Below, piece after piece: positions 1-12,650 of a stretch of 64,000 nucleotides of DNA (position 1 is its first letter; the number at the start of each line of letters is the position of its first letter). This stretch comes from Alopecurus myosuroides (lineage: Eukaryota > Streptophyta > Magnoliopsida > Poales > Poaceae), in contig CM054061.1 of the NCBI GenBank assembly GCA_028641055.1, forward strand, positions 30,181,523 to 30,245,522. Reading direction: 5' to 3'. Below the pieces are notes generated by a model. The model was not told the DNA's origin and searched no databases. It saw only the letters and a program-made list of their open reading frames with translations. Both the position numbers and the translations under genes were made by a program.

Positions 1-2099
1 CCAAGATTGCTAAACCAATGACTGAGCTATTGAAGAAAGAGAAGAAGTATGAATGGACTGAAACCTGTGAGACCAGCTTTCAAGAGTTGAAGAAGAGATT
101 AGTGTCTGCACCTGTTTTGTGTTTGCCTGATCTGGAGAAGGAATTCCAAGTTTACTGCGACGCTTCACGTCAAGGATTAGGAAGTGTGCTCATGCAAGGA
201 GGTAGAGTTGTAGCTTATGCTTCAAGGCAACTTAAGAAGCATGAAATCAACTACCCCACACATGATCTTGAACTGGCTTCAGTGGTTCATGCCTTGAAGA
301 CATGGAGACACTATTTAATGGGGAAACGTTGTGAAGTTTTCACTGATCACAAGAGTTTGAAGTACATCTTCACTCAAAAGGATTTGAACATGAGACAAAG
401 GAGATGGTTGGAACTCATCAAGGACTATGATCTAAGCCTACAATAACATCCTGGTAAGGCTAATGTAGTGGCTGATGCCTTGAGCCGTAAGGTTTATGTA
501 AATTGTCTCTCAACCGAGGTGATACCCCAGGATCTATGTAAAGCCCTCCAAGACCTCAGTTTGGAAGTGGTACCTGAAGGATTTGTAACATCACTAGTGG
601 TTCAACCAACCCTGATGGATAGGATCCGTAAAAGCCAGGAAGGAGATAAGGAAATAGAAGCAATCAAGAAAACCTTGGAAGAAGCACTAAGTGAAGGAAA
701 GACCACCGAATTCAGAGAGGATGAGCAAGGAACTGTTTGGTTCGAGAAACGTATCTGTGTACCCAATGACCCTGAGTTGAGGAAGCTGATTTTCCAAGAA
801 GCCCATGAGTCACCTTATTCCATTCACCCTGGTAACACCAAAATGTACATGGATTTGAAGGAAAGATTTTGGTGGAACAATTTGAAGAGAGATATTGCAG
901 AATACATAGCCAAATGTGATGTTTGTAATAAAGTAAAGGCCGTGCACCAGAAACCAGCAGGATTGTTGCAACCATTGAGGGTGCCAGACTGGAAATGGGA
1001 CCAAATTGGTATGGACTTTATCACTGGATTACCCCTAACCAAATCAGGATATGATTCAATTTGGGTAGTAGTTGATCGTCTGACAAAGATAGCCCACTTT
1101 GTGCCCGTAAAGACCACATATACTAGTGCAAAGTTGGCTGATATTTATATGAAGAAAATTGTCTGTCTTCATGGTGTACCCAAGAGTATCGTATCTGATA
1201 GAGGTACCCAATTTACCTCACACTTCTGGAAGCAACTACATGAATCATTAGGAACCAGATTAGAGTTCAGTACGACATTTCACCCTCAGACAGATGGCCA
1301 AACTGAGAGAGTAAACCAGATTCTGGAAGATATGCTAAGAGCATGTGTCCTAGACTATGGATCTAGTTGGGATGATAACTTGCCTTATGCAGAATTCTCT
1401 TATAACAATAGTTATCAAGCTAGTATTGAGATGGCACCGTTTGAATCCCTGTATGGAAAGAAATGTACCACATCCCTTTTTTGGAGTGGTTTAGGAGAAA
1501 GAAGTTTCTTTGGTCCGGACATCATTCAAGAGGATGAAGAGAAAGTTAGATTAATCAAGGATAGAATGAAGATAGCACAGTCAAGACAGAAAAGCTATGC
1601 TGACAACAAGCGTAGAGATGTTTCTTATGAAACAGGAGATAGAGTCTACTTGAGAGTATCACCCCTTAGAGGTGTGAAGAGATTTGGAATCAAAGGAAAA
1701 CTAGCGCCACGATTCATAGGACCATTCAAAGAGGTATCTCGCAAAGGAGAGGTAGCTTATGAATTGGAATTACCAGAAGTACTTTCAGCGGTACACAATG
1801 TGTTCCATGTCAGTCAGCTGAAGAAATGTCATCCTGAGATGTCAGAAACTTCCTTGAGTGATACAGTACCCCTAGGAGAGGTGCAAATAGAAAGTGACCT
1901 GACTTATGAGAAGAAACCCATCAAAATCCTGGAAAGAGCTGAGAGGAATACCCGTTCCAAGACTATCAAATTTTGCAAGGTTCAGTGGAACCATCACACC
2001 GAGGAAGAAGCAACCTGGGAAAGAAAAGAAGACCTCAGAGAAGATCACCCTCACCTATTTGCTAGCCCTTCCGATGCCCGAGGACGTGCTTCATCTTAA
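1..2099 (+). pseudogene. Ty3/gypsy pol: RNase H, integrase and chromodomain, with one nonsense codon
   Basis: The reading frame 18-2099 is open apart from one TAA at 444-446. Before the stop, 142 residues cover the end of the reverse transcriptase and RNase H, with the acidic residues visible in YCDAS (Asp48), THDLE (Glu85) and FTDHK (Asp110). The 543 residues after the stop begin with the ADALSR segment that follows RNase H in this family. They then hold an HHCC zinc finger (His113, His120, Cys150, Cys153), the integrase core with Asp183 (GMDFITG), Asp244 (SDRGTQF) and Glu280 (QTERVNQ), and a C-terminal chromodomain at about residues 480-531 (VQW, EEATWE). The stop falls in the linker between RNase H and the ADALSR segment. 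The frame is the same on both sides, so it is a point change and not an indel. Family and domain calls are secure; the exact clade is not. Confidence 0.9.
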
Positions 2100-2104
2100 G
2101 GGGG
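2098..2104 (+). other. Polypurine tract of the gypsy element
   Basis: AAGGGGG lies just after the pol stop codon and six bases before the LTR start TGTAACATCC. This is the usual site of plus-strand DNA priming in LTR retrotransposons. Called from position and composition. Confidence 0.6.
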
Positions 2105-2110
2105 TTAGTC

Positions 2111-4742
2111 TGTAACATCCTAGTTTTTTTTCAAAAATATCAAACTAGCATGCATACATATTATCATAACATAGTCACTCACAAGCACATTTAAAAATTT
2201 AAACATCACTAAAAATAATTCTATATTGACTCCATGCAAATTCATCCATTTTGGATCTAATTTTGAATTTTCAAAAGCCACCAAAACATTCCAAAAGTTT
2301 AAAACCTTGCAATCTAAATACTCTCCAAAACCATCCAATTTTAGTTGGCCCATCCAATAAATTGTTTGGGGTTTCCTTGGTGTAATAAAAGAAAACAGAA
2401 AAGAAAAATAAAACAGAACAAAAAAAAAAAAGAGAAAGGGAAGAAATCGGCCGGCCCAGTCCCCTTCCCCCTGTCCCTCTCTCTCGCGGCGGCCCACGGG
2501 CCCATCCCCTACGTACCGCGCGCGCGCCAGGCAGTCCAGCCTGCTACCCTCACTCCCCCTCACCGCCATGTGGGCCTAGATGACGCCACGGCCGCGTCAC
2601 GCTGACGCTCGTCCTCAACCTTGCCCCGTTTTCGCCGGAGAGTAACCGCGAGCCCCCCACGATCGCCACCTCGCCTCTCGCCCGTTCCTCGCAGCCTAGC
2701 TCGCCCCGATAAAGCCCCGCGCTCCCTCTCACCTCTCACCCTCCTCACTTATCCAGCCACGCCGCCAGGCCGCCATTTTCTTTCGCCGTTCGAACTCCGG
2801 ACAACCGCCGGCCGTCGACGCGGAATTCGACGCCTCCGGTGAGCCACCGCCCCTCTCTCCCCCTCTCGGTTTTCCCTCCTCCTTACGAACCTCTAGAACC
2901 TCCCCTCACCAGTTTTGGTGCACTGCATCCAGCGGGCCACCGTAACCGAGCGGAAGCCGTCGCCGCCCATATCTCCGGCGTGCTCCACCGCCCCCCCAGG
3001 AAGCAAGCCCCTGCTCCCCTTCGCCACCGAGACCACCTCGCCGTGCCGCACCTCGAGGTGAGACTCCCCTCCTCTCCTTCCCTCTAGATCCGCGAGAACA
3101 CGCGCGCCACCCGAGCGCCGCCGTGCCCGCAGCCGCCGGAGGACTCCGGTGAGACACCGCACGGAAGGGATTGATCCCAACTGTTGGATCACAGATCCAC
3201 GGCTGGATCCGCCCCTGTTGACCGTTACTCGGGCAGTCAGCGCGTGCAGCGCCCGAGCCAATCGCGCACTGCCACTTGGCCGCTGAGTCAGCGCCAGTCA
3301 GCCTCCCCCCCCCGGTTTAAATCATTTTGAATTTCCTTTTGAAAACAGAACCATCTGTCACACTATAAATTCAATAGAAAAATAAATACTGATCCAAAAA
3401 TGGTGAGGCTTGAACCTATAGAAAGCTAACCAAATTATCTACCAGAACATAAAAAAAATATTAGGTGGTCTCTGTATAAAATTTTGGAGTAGTTTTTAAA
3501 TTGCCAGAACCACTCATAAACACCATTTAATGCATAGTTTGAGTTTTACAATCCCAATTTTTGTAAATTTGTAGTCTCTGGATTCCTTAGAACGTGTAAA
3601 ACACCATGGGACCAGAGAAAACCAAATTTGTATCGTGCACACACTTTCTAATTCAAATTTAGTCAAATCAGTAATCTGCTCATAATTCAAATTATAAAAT
3701 CTATTTTTGAGTAAAACCAATTGGGTCACCATGGTATTAATACTCTCTATCCAGAGAGACCAATGACCAAATTTTACAGAAACTGTAAAGTGTGTTTAAA
3801 ATTCAATTAACCCAAAGATCTATAAAAAGGACTACTAAATTAGAGTGAATAAACTATTTAATGGAATAAAACTCAACCAGAGCCTGGTATCAACCAAATA
3901 AACCTCATAATATGCCAAACCCACTCCAACACTACAACAAACATGTGTAAAACAAATCTTGCATTCATGCATGCATACATGTTTATGTTTGTTTGTTTGA
4001 GTAGTGTGTTTATGTTGGTATTGTTATTGCTTGTTTAGATTGTGGAGAAGATCAATACAACTTCTGTGACTGTTGTAGTTGTGCTGGTTGCGGCTACCAA
4101 GGCAAGTGATGCTCATGTCCCACCTTTTATATTGCATTAGAGTTTTCAGTAGTATGCATCATAGGTGATTTTATTTATTTTCCAAAGTATATGCTATGCT
4201 TAGAAATACCTAGTAGTGTGTAGCCAACCTGAAACCTCTACTAGATACTAGTTTAGCTATGCCAGAATATTATCACAACTATTGATGACACATGTTGGGT
4301 TGTGATGTTTTGAAAATTGAAAATTAACAAGCCAATGAAACACCTGGGTGGATTGGTATGAATGGATTATGTTGAGTGGCTACTCAGGGTCATGTTCATG
4401 GTGGATTTAGCCATGGATGTGGTGGTTATCACCTGAGGGTACACTTGTGGATTGCCACCCAGGATTAAAGAGATTTGTAGGTCTTCACTGTTTAGTTAGC
4501 TTCCAGTGCAGCCTTGAGGTAATATGGGCTCTGCCAAGATTAAGTAAGTTGTGGGGGTTCATCCTGTTTTATGACATGGGGTGGTAGAATTTTAGGAGCG
4601 TCGAATCATGCTGGTATGGTTGAATCCCTCTTCTCAAAGATCTTGTCTCATTTTTCTCTCGGGGAAAATGAGTCTTAAGGTGAAAGTGCACAACATCTGT
4701 AGAGTTTAAAAACTAAGATCTTAGCCGTGTCCCCGGTTATGG
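2111..4742 (+). repeat. 3' LTR of the gypsy element, probably truncated at its right end
   Basis: The LTR begins with TG right after the polypurine tract. It holds an AT-rich first part, a GC-rich block at about 2440-3300 and then an AT-rich to mixed tail. Short ORFs in the GC-rich block (for example 2621-2842 and 2893-3261) are low-complexity and overlap on both strands, so they are not called genes. The other LTR is outside the window, so the length cannot be checked against a partner. The sequence changes character at about 4742, next to a BARE-like LTR end. Confidence 0.65.
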
Positions 4743-4907
4743 GCCAGTTCCACAATTTAGTATGAACAACATGAATACATAATTCCACAATCGAATCATA
4801 TATTCAATGACATGTATCAGATGTTCAAAACAAGGACAACTTAATAACTTTATGAATACATTGGGAATTACATCATACATGATTTCCTCTAGGGCATATT
4901 CCCAACA
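4743..4907 (-). repeat. BARE/Angela-like copia LTR start, truncated
   Basis: Read on the minus strand from 4907, the sequence begins TGTTGGGAATATGCCC and goes on CTAGAGG, the familiar start of BARE/Angela/WIS copia LTRs of Triticeae. About 165 bases remain before gypsy LTR sequence takes over. The start sits directly against copia coding sequence at 4908, so this element inserted into the Sirevirus-like element and was later truncated. No second LTR or target duplication is visible. The right edge is sharp; the left edge is approximate. Confidence 0.6.
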
Positions 4908-6699
4908 TCTTCTAGCTTGAATATCTTCCAAAACCTTGTTGTCTTGGGCATCAATATGCTTCAAAGATCTTCTTATCCTTCTAGCACGATGGGTTTCGAT
5001 CTCCTCATTATTATGAGGAGGGGTCACTTGATTATCTTGATCATTTGGGTCCCCGTATTGACCAACTTGGCCTTGATCATCATCATCATCATCAACAACA
5101 ACTTCTTCAACACTAGCTTCAACTTGAGGAGAGGAGGATGAGGATGGTTGATCTTGGCCTTGACTTTGACCTTGACTAGCATGAATGATAGTAGTGTTTG
5201 CATCTTGCGTAGTAACCTTATAAATAAGAGGAGGGTCTTCAACATGTTCTTGGTTAGGTGCATCACTTGGATCCTTGGCTTGTTCTTCTATTGTTGAGGA
5301 GGGCTCCACTTGGTTAGAGCATAGTCCTTCTCGAGTCACCATAAGGTGTCCCTCAATGGGGCAGAAAAATCCCACACCCATCCTTCCTATGGCTTCTTGA
5401 GGCATTTCAACATCTACATTAGAAACATGAAATTGCGCCACTTGGGAGCCATCATTTTCCTCGAAAACCAAACTACAAGATTCTATGACAATCGGTGAGG
5501 CTTTGTCAAAGACTATAAGTGTGGGATTCGGCACCGTAACCAACAAATATACCCTCAATAGTTTTGGATTGAAATTTAGACAACCTAACACCCTTTATCA
5601 AATAAAAGCACTTACAACCGAATACACAAAGTAGCAGACGTTGGGCTTGTTGCCGGTGAGGATCTCATATGGAGTCTTGTCCAAGCCCTTCAGATGTAGA
5701 GGCTGTTGGAGGAGTGGCATGCGGTGGATATGGCCTCGGCCCATAAATATTATGGAGAAGAATACTCCGCCAACATGGTCCTTGCCATATCCAAGAGAGT
5801 GCGATTCTTCCTTTCGGCAACGCCATTTTGTTGAGGAGTGTAAGTGGCGGAGTATTGATGATGAATGTCCTCATCACTAAGGAATTCATTCAAAGTGTAG
5901 TTCTTGAACTCCGAACCATTATCACTCCTAATAGCCATGATTTGCACATTGTGTTGACGTTGCACTTGGTTGGATAAGTCGATGATGTTTTGTTGAGTAT
6001 GACTCTTACACTTGAAGAAATAAACCCAAGTGTATATTGAATAATCATCGACAATCACCAAGCAATACTTCTTGCCTCCAAGACTTGCCTCGGGCACGAC
6101 ACCAAAGATATCAACATGGAGAAGCTCCAAGATCCTCTTTGATGAAATAATAGTCCTGGCCTTGTTTGAGATATCATGCATCTTTCCTTCAACACACGAC
6201 CTACAAACGTGATCTTTGGAAATGGAAAAAATTTATTTTATTCCGAAAATAAGGCCACCTTTTTGAAGACTTTGCAAAGTTCTCATGTTGACATGGGATA
6301 AGCGGCGATGCCACAACAACCCCACGTCCGCCTTTCCAAAAATACACATTGATTGAGAGTTGGTAGACTTCGAAAAGTCCACCACGAACAACTCATTTTC
6401 AACATGTCCCACGTATGCGACATCAAGAGGCTTGCTCCTCAAAAGGAACACAATATCTTCATCAAAAAAGACGGAGAAACCCATCTTTCCAAGAGAGCGG
6501 ACGGAAAGTAAATTGAAACAAAGGGATTCGACAAGTATGACATTCACGATAGTAATATCGGGAGCAATCGCAACCTTGCCGAACCCCGATACCTTAGACG
6601 AGGACGAGTCTCCATAAGTGACGGTTGCTTGAATGTGCAACTCCGTCACAAGTTCTTTGCTTCCGGTCATATGGGTCATCCAATATCAATTATCCATTT
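4908..6699 (-). pseudogene. Copia pol relic: protease end, integrase, acidic linker
   Basis: Reading leftward, 6679-6233 encodes the end of the protease and the start of integrase (MTGSKE, LLSVRSLG, then WHRRLSHVN with the zinc-finger histidines). Next, 6181-5750 holds the integrase core with Asp in LHVDIFG, Asp in RSDNGSEF and Glu in GVAERKNRT. After a frame break, 5591-4908 holds the acidic Ser/Gln/Asp-rich linker that precedes reverse transcriptase in copia elements. At 6680-6692 the frame holding the catalytic aspartate reads Asp-Ile-Gly, where retroelement aspartic proteases have Asp-Ser/Thr-Gly, and the frame shifts by one base just after. The coding capacity is lost. Homology is clear; exact frame junctions are approximate. 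Confidence 0.85.
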
Positions 6700-6704
6700 A
6701 GACC

Positions 6705-9700
6705 TGTAAGGTCCCCCAGAACCACTGTTCAAGGATACCTCCTATATGCATACATTCCCGATCCTAGATCACACCAGTCGTGAACAACATATCAAGTTGG
6801 TACACAGATACAATATCCATTACACGATTGCATAAAAACTTACAAAAGAGACATGGTCACATGACCAAGTCTACACAACTGCCACGCATGGCGAACACAC
6901 AACACACACATCAGAAGACTAAACACACACAAACGTAATAGAGCCCAAGTCACGCCTTAACCTAAAGGCTGCTGACCGGGAGATGGTCCTATTTTGCAAA
7001 GGCATCAGCATAGTACTCCTCCTCATAGATCTCCTTCTGAGACTCCTTCTCGATGTCTGGCAAGTAAATACCAGGGACGAAACTAATATGAGTACATTTG
7101 AATTTACTCAGCAAGACACCCATCATGTAGCTTACCAAAATGCAAGAATGCTTATATGGTGTAGTAGGTAGGCTATACATAGGGTTCACTATCAATTATA
7201 TATGAAAGACATATGATAGTTGATTTCGACAATCTCTGTATCTTTGTTGAAGAAGATACTTCAAAAGAAAATAATATAGTTTTGTTTCTCTTGTAGATAA
7301 CACATGTACAAGAGGTTTTGTAAAACTTTGTTAAAAGAAAGTTTTCTCTTTGTAAAACTTCTTGGAATTCAACTTCCAGTTTTTGTTTAGAAAAGAAAGT
7401 TTTTATTTGCAAATCTTTTTGTAAAACAACTTCTGGCTTTTCATCAACGGTGCCTCCACGATAAAAAATTTCCACCTTTAAGTACTTCATAAGTCCAACA
7501 CTTTTTGAAAACTCCTTTTTGAAAACATTGACACAATGCTAGATACATGGCCATTCAACTGTCCATATCCGAGGACGCGGGCTATTCCGAATAGTTTAAC
7601 TATGCAGAGGTGTACACATTCCACCAGATCCAGTACATCCGCCGTGAACAACCACGGACTGTAACAACAATATGTGAACATCAGATAACTGATCCTAACC
7701 ATCGATCCACTATGGTCAAGCTAGTATATGACTATATCTTCAGTTGGTTATAATCTCCCCGGCACCAGGTCCCACCCCGCCACGGCAGGAGACCCAACTG
7801 TCGCATCCGGAGGAAAAATTAATTCCAAACTTTATATGCCTCGTGTTGTGATTTGACGGCATTTCGGTTCGAGGTAAAATCACATCCCTTATAGAAAATT
7901 GAGATAGAACACACACTAACAAGAACCAACTTCAAGTTAAGCCTCGTGCCATGTTGGGGTAAAGTGGCAGTACGGTAAAGGTTGTCCGGTGAAGACTAGG
8001 TTACGTGTCATTTTGGAAAACACGTTTTTCCCAAAAATGACCACTTCAACAATCCTCTGGTGAGTAAGTCTTCGTCTTCCCACCGGGTTTTCCATAAAGC
8101 CTTTGTTTTGCAAAGACATATTTTTAGGATTTCCATTAGGGACTTATATCTTTGGTGGTTATAAATACCATATGGTGGCTATGGGCTTGGTAACACCAAG
8201 TATCGACTACTGGCATAGTAATGATATATATACTATTAATAGTAGTAATAGTCACTCAAAAAAAGAGTTTTTGGTAACCAAAGTTTTGTAAAACTTCTCA
8301 GAAGTAAAACATGCATGATAGGTAATGGTAAGTGTAGTAACAGTAAGCATCAGGATGGCTTGCCTTAAAACTCTTAGGGTCCCTGGCCTTGAAGTAGCTT
8401 GAACTTGACACACAACTTCACAACTACTGCTTCTTCTCCTTCGTTTTCTAACATCGTAAAAGAATAAAGGCACACACGGAACCACTAAAAAACTATCGAT
8501 AAAACAACCTCACAGAACTCTCAAGGTACAAACTGTCGTCAGACAAACATATGGCTGAGAAACCATATCCCACATCTTACATACCAAGTATGGAGTGGTG
8601 TACCACTCTCATAATAATATATCCAAGAAGCTAAAAATATAGCTTGTGGGCACAAAAGGTGAGACTACTAAAATAATAACAATCAATCAAAGCAATACCC
8701 ATGGCAGTGGGTATTAACAACGCACAAGTAATCATCCAGAAACAAGTTCATGATTAAACTAATCCATAGATGACAAGATACTAATAAACACAACAAAAAC
8801 ACTAGCACAACCATAACATAAGTACAATACTCATGCTAAGGTAAATACTCAGACAATTTCCAAACAGCAAGCAAACATACTACAGATGAGTAGGCTAGTT
8901 ATAGACTAGGCTAATGTCTACTCAAAGTTATGGAATCCATCAATCATGAAAATAAACAAACAAACCAGCAGATCTACCAATGACAACAAGTCTTAAAATA
9001 TAATCTAAAACACAATCATCACAAAAGATAATGCTTCTTACTAATAACATAAAAAACAGGAGTGCACTAATAGCATACTAGTATGGAAATTCTACACAAG
9101 CATGTTATAAGAAATAATTGTATTCTACAAATAATAGAAACAATCACTCCACAAGTCATGCTATAATAACAGAAGTAAAAACATCCTAAACATGCTAGAA
9201 CAAATCATACCCTTGTAAAATAAAAGACAACAATATTAGAGCAACTCATAATATCTAGTGATGACACTAGTTCATCACTAGAGAAGAAAACAATGTTACA
9301 AGGATGCATGATACTAAACAAGCAACTCATGAACCTAAATACCTTCTAACAGCACACACCTTACACATTCTAGTAAGCAATACAATAAAATAATTCTATG
9401 AGGACATCTTCTAGGCAAACATCAATCCAATATCATAATGCATGCTTTTCTAGTTAATTAAATAGCAAGCAATCCAAGTATAAACTATGCAACCAGTAGC
9501 TATGCACTCAATACAAGCTTATCTAAACACTTTCAAAAATCCAAACACTCAATGAAAATCATTCATCAATCACTAGGAAAACTTCCTATTAGCAGACAAC
9601 ATTCAAAATACCAACAATAGTGAAACACTCATTAACATGGTAACCCTAAGGGGTTATTATGTTAACAAATGAACCACACTTAATCATACTAGGATTGACA

Positions 9701-12637
9701 AAGAAAACTAAACACTTCACTTACATAAGTGAAATGACAACCAATTTCCTTGGTGGAAAATACTAGACAAACATATAGTAATGCATGATATTTTCGCACA
9801 GGTGTATGGTTGGGGATTTGCATCCCTAACCAAAATGGGACCAGTGGGTTATGGGCCCACTAATACCAAGACATTTAGAGGTAACAAATCCTCTGGTCAC
9901 ACATGATAAGATTAGTATAACAAACCAATCAATACAAGGCTACTGATACTAATGAAAACAATACTAGTGAAAACAAATAACAAATGTTACACATGCTTTG
10001 CCATAAGACAACATGCAAGTTAATAGAGACAATAGCATCAAAATAAAAGTACCAAAATGTTACTGGAAGCTACCCAAGCACAACACAACTTAGGTAAAAC
10101 AAATCTACCAAGATTTGTTCAAACAAAAATCAAATAATAAAACTAGAAAACAAACAAATGCTATTTCTATAACAAAATGATTTTCAATCATGCACACACT
10201 TTCTATGGTAGTTATATAGCGAGAAAAAACCTAATAACAAGAGCTAACACTTCTATACATGTTAGTAACAAAGATCCACTCAACCAAACATTTTAATTCA
10301 AACAAATACACATATAAATAAGAAAACAGAAAAGTGTTGTTTCTAGTTTTGCTCACCAAAAATAATCTAGGTCTCCAAGAATTATTCCAAGCTAGCATTA
10401 GATAGATCTAGTAATAATAAAACTCATACAATTGGATTTACTTAAAAAATCATTTTTAAACTCATTCTAAAAATCATAGAAAAGCCTACTGGACTTTTAC
10501 CAAAATGGATGGCATTTCCATTTGGTGACTCACCTTGATGTTAGGCTAAGTCCTATGGATAGATATGATAATAGGATACTCAAAACAATTTTATTTGAGC
10601 AAAATAGATACAGATCCAAGAAGTTATGCCAAAATCATTTTCACAGACACTCTGCAGCAAAACAGATATTGCGACAAAAATATAAGTCAAAACTTAGATC
10701 TACAAAGTTCATATGGTTAAGAAACAATATTACTAGTGTCGTGATTTTTGGTTGATTTTATTTTGCACTAAAACTAATTTCAACTGAGCCAAAGAAAACA
10801 CCTAAATTCTGTGACGGATTTTAAAGAACAAAACAAAATGAAGGCGGGCTGGCTTTCCTCAGGCGCGGCCCAACTAGGCGTCAGGCGCGGCCGAAGTGCA
10901 TGGCGCGCGCGGACTGCGCGGGAAGCGGCGCATTTAAGCGCGGCCGTTGATCAAAGGATCGACAGTCCGCCGCGTCTCTTCCTCCTCACCTCTCTTCACT
11001 CTCTCACCCGACCAACGGGAAGAAAAAGCAGCACGGTGGCTCGCCGTGGGGGCTCGGAGAGGGGCGGCGCGGGCTTGGGGGAGGTGCAGGGGTGTGGGGG
11101 GGTTCGAGGGGTGTCGAGTTTAGCGGCGTTCGTGGACTCAGGTGGCGGCGCGCGACAGGGCGCCAGCGGCGGTGAAATGGACAGCGGCGGCGCCTCTGCA
11201 AGAAAGAGGGAAAATGAGCATGCCATGGAGGGTCTAGGATCCACGGGGAGTGCAACGGAGGTGAGCACGGGAGGTGGGAGGGCGTGGATGAGGTGCTCCA
11301 CCTCGGGCTTGGGCTCGATGGCCGGCGGCGACTTTGGAGCTCGTGGAGCTCACAGGGGCTAGCTCAAGGCTTCTCTTTGCTTCGGGAGGGTGTGGGAGTG
11401 TGAGGGAGAGTGGTGGCGCAAGGGGCATGGCTGGGGTGGCTTATAGCCATGTTTTTTTGGTAAAGTGGTAAAAATGCCCTCGGGTTGGTGCCAATGGTTG
11501 GCATTGGGGTGCTCTAGGGGTTTTTGGTCATTTCCAAACATGGCTTAGGTGCCAAGAAACAAGACCAACCAGGGAGCAAGTCAAAGGTGACCCTTGGTGT
11601 GAGGAAAGATCAATGGCATGGTTTCAAGGGTCAAGGCATGGTGACCCATACCATGCCACCTCATCTTGTCTCTTCCATTTTCTCTCACTTGCACACTCTC
11701 TCCACAAAATATCTAGAAGCAAAGAGAGAGGTTCCTGGTCGAGTACACATACTAGTCAACACATTGGACAAAGTCACACTTCAAAACTTGCAAGAAAAGG
11801 CAAACAAAACATCTGTCCAAAATCGTATCTCTCACTGTTAAAAATTTAGAAAATTGAGTTAACACTTTGGAATTTTTTCGAAGTGTTGGAAAATAGTGAA
11901 ATGAGGAAAAACTTTGGATTGTTTTCAGAGACCAAATGGATTCCAATTTTTTTTCCAAGTTGGAACTTGTTAAACATGTTGTAAACTTTCAGAAACATCT
12001 TTTCGAAACAAAATTGAAATAGTTTAAAGCCATGAGAACATAGTAGGAAAAGGTGCACATTCTGTTTTTCTCAGTTTTCTAAAAATGCAACTTCCTGCCT
12101 TATTTTTCTTCCACAAAAACAACAAGCAAAAGATTGTTTTTCTTATTTAAAATATCAAAACAAGATTATGGATTTGTAGGACATATATCAAGAAACAAAC
12201 AAAAGTAAAGAAAACCTAAAATAACATTTTATATCCTAGTGAAAACAAAGGTGGAAAACAGGTACTTGGCTATATTTCCAGGGAATATTTTCTATAAAAA
12301 ACTTAAAAGAAAACTTCCATAAATCATTTTGAAATTTTGTTTTCTTGTATCCAACAAGGCTAAAAGTTTATTTGAATATGAAATAAAGAATGATCCATGT
12401 CTTGGAATAACAACCACTCAAATAACATGAGGGAAAACATCAGGAAAAATAATAGAATTGTTTTCAGGAAAAGTTTGTGATGGTTTTCCAAATGGAATAA
12501 AACTTGCATTGCACAATGTGGTCAAGATCATAAACAAATGTTGGTTAAAACAAGCATGTTGTTAGTTAAAAAATTGTTGGCCCTAATTTTTGTCTCCTTG
12601 AACAATAGTACAAGGCTCCAAAAACTGGGGTGTGACA
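6705..12637 (-). repeat. 3' LTR of the LARD-like element (5,933 bp)
   Basis: Nearly all of it aligns by eye to 15622-21576. In the first roughly 240 aligned bases I count about 14 mismatches, so the insertion is not very recent. It lacks about 60 bp present in the right copy near 17363-17440 and has about 26 extra bases near 7090-7115. Its GC-rich block (about 10850-11400) carries overlapping proline/alanine-rich ORFs on both strands that recur in the other LTR; I do not call them genes. Confidence 0.9.
11440..11445 (-). promoter_or_regulatory. Possible TATA box in the left LTR of the LARD
   Basis: The minus strand reads GGCTATAAGCC here, about 1.2 kb into the LTR from its transcriptional start side and just before the GC-rich block. 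The same motif lies at 20418-20423 in the other LTR. Inferred from sequence and shared position only. Confidence 0.45.
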
Positions 12638-12640
12638 GAC

Positions 12641-12650
12641 CTTCCCCCCT
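12641..12650 (-). other. Polypurine tract of the LARD-like element
   Basis: On the minus strand AGGGGGGAAG lies three bases before the 3' LTR start (TGTCACACCCC). Its position between the internal region and the left LTR fixes the element's orientation as minus. Confidence 0.75.

Larger units (their letters stand above)
1..4742 (+). mobile_element. Ty3/gypsy chromovirus, 3' part (pol end plus 3' LTR)
   Basis: This is the 3' portion of a plus-strand LTR retrotransposon whose 5' LTR, gag, protease and most of the reverse transcriptase lie left of the window. The order RNase H, integrase, chromodomain, polypurine tract and LTR is that of Ty3/gypsy chromoviruses. The 3' LTR opens at 2111 with TGTAACATCC and can be followed to about 4742, where it meets an unrelated BARE-like LTR end. 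No terminal CA matched to the start was found, so the LTR is probably cut short. The right boundary is uncertain by tens of bases. Confidence 0.85.

Noticed and set aside
2560..3261. Several overlapping Arg/Pro-rich ORFs in the gypsy LTR
   Set aside because: High GC content removes stops on both strands; no domain, start context or conservation argues for coding.
4737..5591. Acidic, Ser/Gln-rich minus ORF of 284 residues as a host gene
   Set aside because: It directly follows the copia integrase on the same strand and its last part runs into an LTR start; it is the pol linker plus chance reading of the LTR.
10811..11362. 183-residue plus-strand ORF in the LARD LTR as a gene
   Set aside because: It is antisense to the element, low-complexity Gly/Arg/Ser, has counterparts open on both strands, and sits in GC-rich leader sequence.
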